Origin: Hymenobacter armeniacus
Lineage (GTDB): Bacteria; Bacteroidota; Bacteroidia; Cytophagales; Hymenobacteraceae
Direction: 5' to 3'
Assembly: GCF_014699055.1 (NCBI RefSeq)
Contig: NZ_JACXAC010000006.1
Coordinates: forward strand, 434,001 to 498,000
Length of the DNA stretch: 64,000 bases
Shown: positions 63,510 to 64,000 of the stretch, piece by piece
How positions within the stretch are numbered: the stretch's first letter is position 1
Layout of the letters: each line of letters starts with the position of its first letter
Translations under genes and position numbers: made by a program
Notes under the pieces: model-generated
What the model was told of the DNA's origin: nothing
What the model saw: the letters and a program-made list of their open reading frames with translations, nothing else
Databases searched by the model: none

Positions 63510-63722
63510 CTATCGGCTCCCGGTTTCAAAATCCTGCCAGCCCGCGCGGTGCTGCTCCATTTCCTGCGCGCTGATGCCGTAGGCGTCGAGCACTTCCTCG
63601 GGGCTGAGCAGGCCCTGGTCCACGGCGTTGAGGGCGGCCCACACCTTGAGCTTGCGCTCGGCGTCGGCGGCCGACTCGGGGCGGCCATCGGTGTCGAAAT
63701 AGTTGGGCAAAGACTCGCTCAT
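63510..63722 (-). CDS. Small SciP/DUF1153-like helix-turn-helix protein
   Basis: A 70-residue protein. Residues about 20-65 (ADAERKLKVWAALNAVDQGLLSPEEVLDAYGISAQEMEQ) resemble the DUF1153/SciP trihelical domain, where a helix precedes GLLS.EEA..RYG(L/I)S.EE. SciP blocks CtrA in Caulobacter; no CtrA system exists in Bacteroidota, so its role here is open. It lies 132 nt upstream of kaiC on the same strand. The similarity is by eye and should be treated as tentative. Confidence 0.65.
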   Translation of the reverse strand: MSESLPNYFDTDGRPESAADAERKLKVWAALNAVDQGLLSPEEVLDAYGISAQEMEQHRAGWQDFETGSR

Positions 63723-63730
63723 AGACCCTT

Positions 63731-63738
63731 GCAAGTTA
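63731..63738 (-). promoter_or_regulatory. Possible -7 element (TAACTTGC) of the small HTH gene
   Basis: TAACTTGC ends 8 nt before the ATG at 63722, giving near-leaderless spacing. It is the fifth member of the TAnnTTGC set. Confidence 0.4.
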
Positions 63739-63795
63739 GGCCGTCTTTTATTAAGTCAGCGTGAATTTATCACCATTTTCCGGTGCGTGTTCTAC

Positions 63796-64000
63796 TTATT
63801 TCCAGCGGCTGAAAAACTGGTCGAAGCTTTCCCGATAACCGTCGCTCACGGGCAAGGTTTCGCCCTGAATCTGGACCGTGCCGCGCCCCACCGCCTGGAT
63901 GTGGCCCAGCCCCACGATGTAGCTGCGGTGAATGCGCATGAACTTGCCGGCCGGCAGCTTTTCTTCCATGCTGCGCAGGCTGGTAAGCGAGAGCAGCGGC
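63796..64000 (-). CDS. LytTR-domain protein, C-terminal part
   Basis: The C-terminal about 68 residues of a protein continuing past the right edge. The sequence (LTSLRSMEEKLPAGKFMRIHRSYIVGLGHIQAVGRGTVQIQGETLPVSDGYRESF) is the second half of a LytTR DNA-binding domain, with the conserved F.RIHRSY(I/V)V. The stop is at 63796-63798. It is probably a response regulator. Confidence 0.88.
   Translation of the reverse strand, partial: PLLSLTSLRSMEEKLPAGKFMRIHRSYIVGLGHIQAVGRGTVQIQGETLPVSDGYRESFDQFFSRWK

Overview
The window is a gene-dense, high-GC stretch of a Bacteroidota chromosome, most likely Hymenobacter or a close relative in the Cytophagales. The evidence is internal: outer-membrane receptors with carboxypeptidase-like N-terminal domains, C-terminal type IX secretion sorting domains (4408-5184, 31656-33095), DUF4252 and glycine-zipper OmpA proteins, LytTR regulators, almost no Shine-Dalgarno sites, and Bacteroidota promoters (TTTG, about 20 nt, TAnnTTTG). 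No phage, transposase, CRISPR array or rRNA operon was seen. The genus is an inference; no marker gene was compared.

Left part (1-30176): a partial gene, a DUF4252 lipoprotein, Xaa-Pro aminopeptidase, thioredoxin, dnaE, a LysM lytic transglycosylase, an outer-membrane beta-barrel protein and an O-methyltransferase. Next come a stand-alone SRA (modified-cytosine reader) gene translationally coupled to an M16 peptidase, a GT9 glycosyltransferase, an Lrp regulator, a candidate structured ncRNA (18914-19140), dsbD, a CNNM/CBS protein, a TM2 protein, gamma-carbonic anhydrase, a radical SAM enzyme, an endonuclease III-like protein, a duplicated OmpA/glycine-zipper cluster and accD.

Middle part (30177-48440): an OmpA-like lipoprotein, a type IX cargo protein, a TonB-dependent receptor preceded by a leaderless small ORF ending in six cysteines (36244-36375), an MBL-fold hydrolase, several envelope proteins, a hydrolase/membrane protein/LytS-type kinase/LytTR regulator operon, a transsulfuration enzyme, a VTT membrane protein and tRNA-Arg(ACG).

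Right part (48441-64000): gnd-zwf-pgl with a convergent rpiA (pentose phosphate pathway), a membrane-anchored cupredoxin and the copper ATPase copA, and a YeiH-type transporter whose upstream region carries a palindrome just after the neighbouring lysR. Next is a Kai timing module on the minus strand: kaiC, two different kaiB genes, a PAS histidine kinase and a receiver-only response regulator, then a GNAT gene. A small SciP-like helix-turn-helix protein lies upstream of kaiC.

At least four families of palindromic repeats (377-470; 17068-17157 and 36489-36588; 15246-15353, 52523-52550 and 58207-58234; 26016-26112) sit between genes, several where a terminator would be expected. The most interesting items are the Kai module, the structured ncRNA, the polycysteine small ORF and the SRA-M16 pair.
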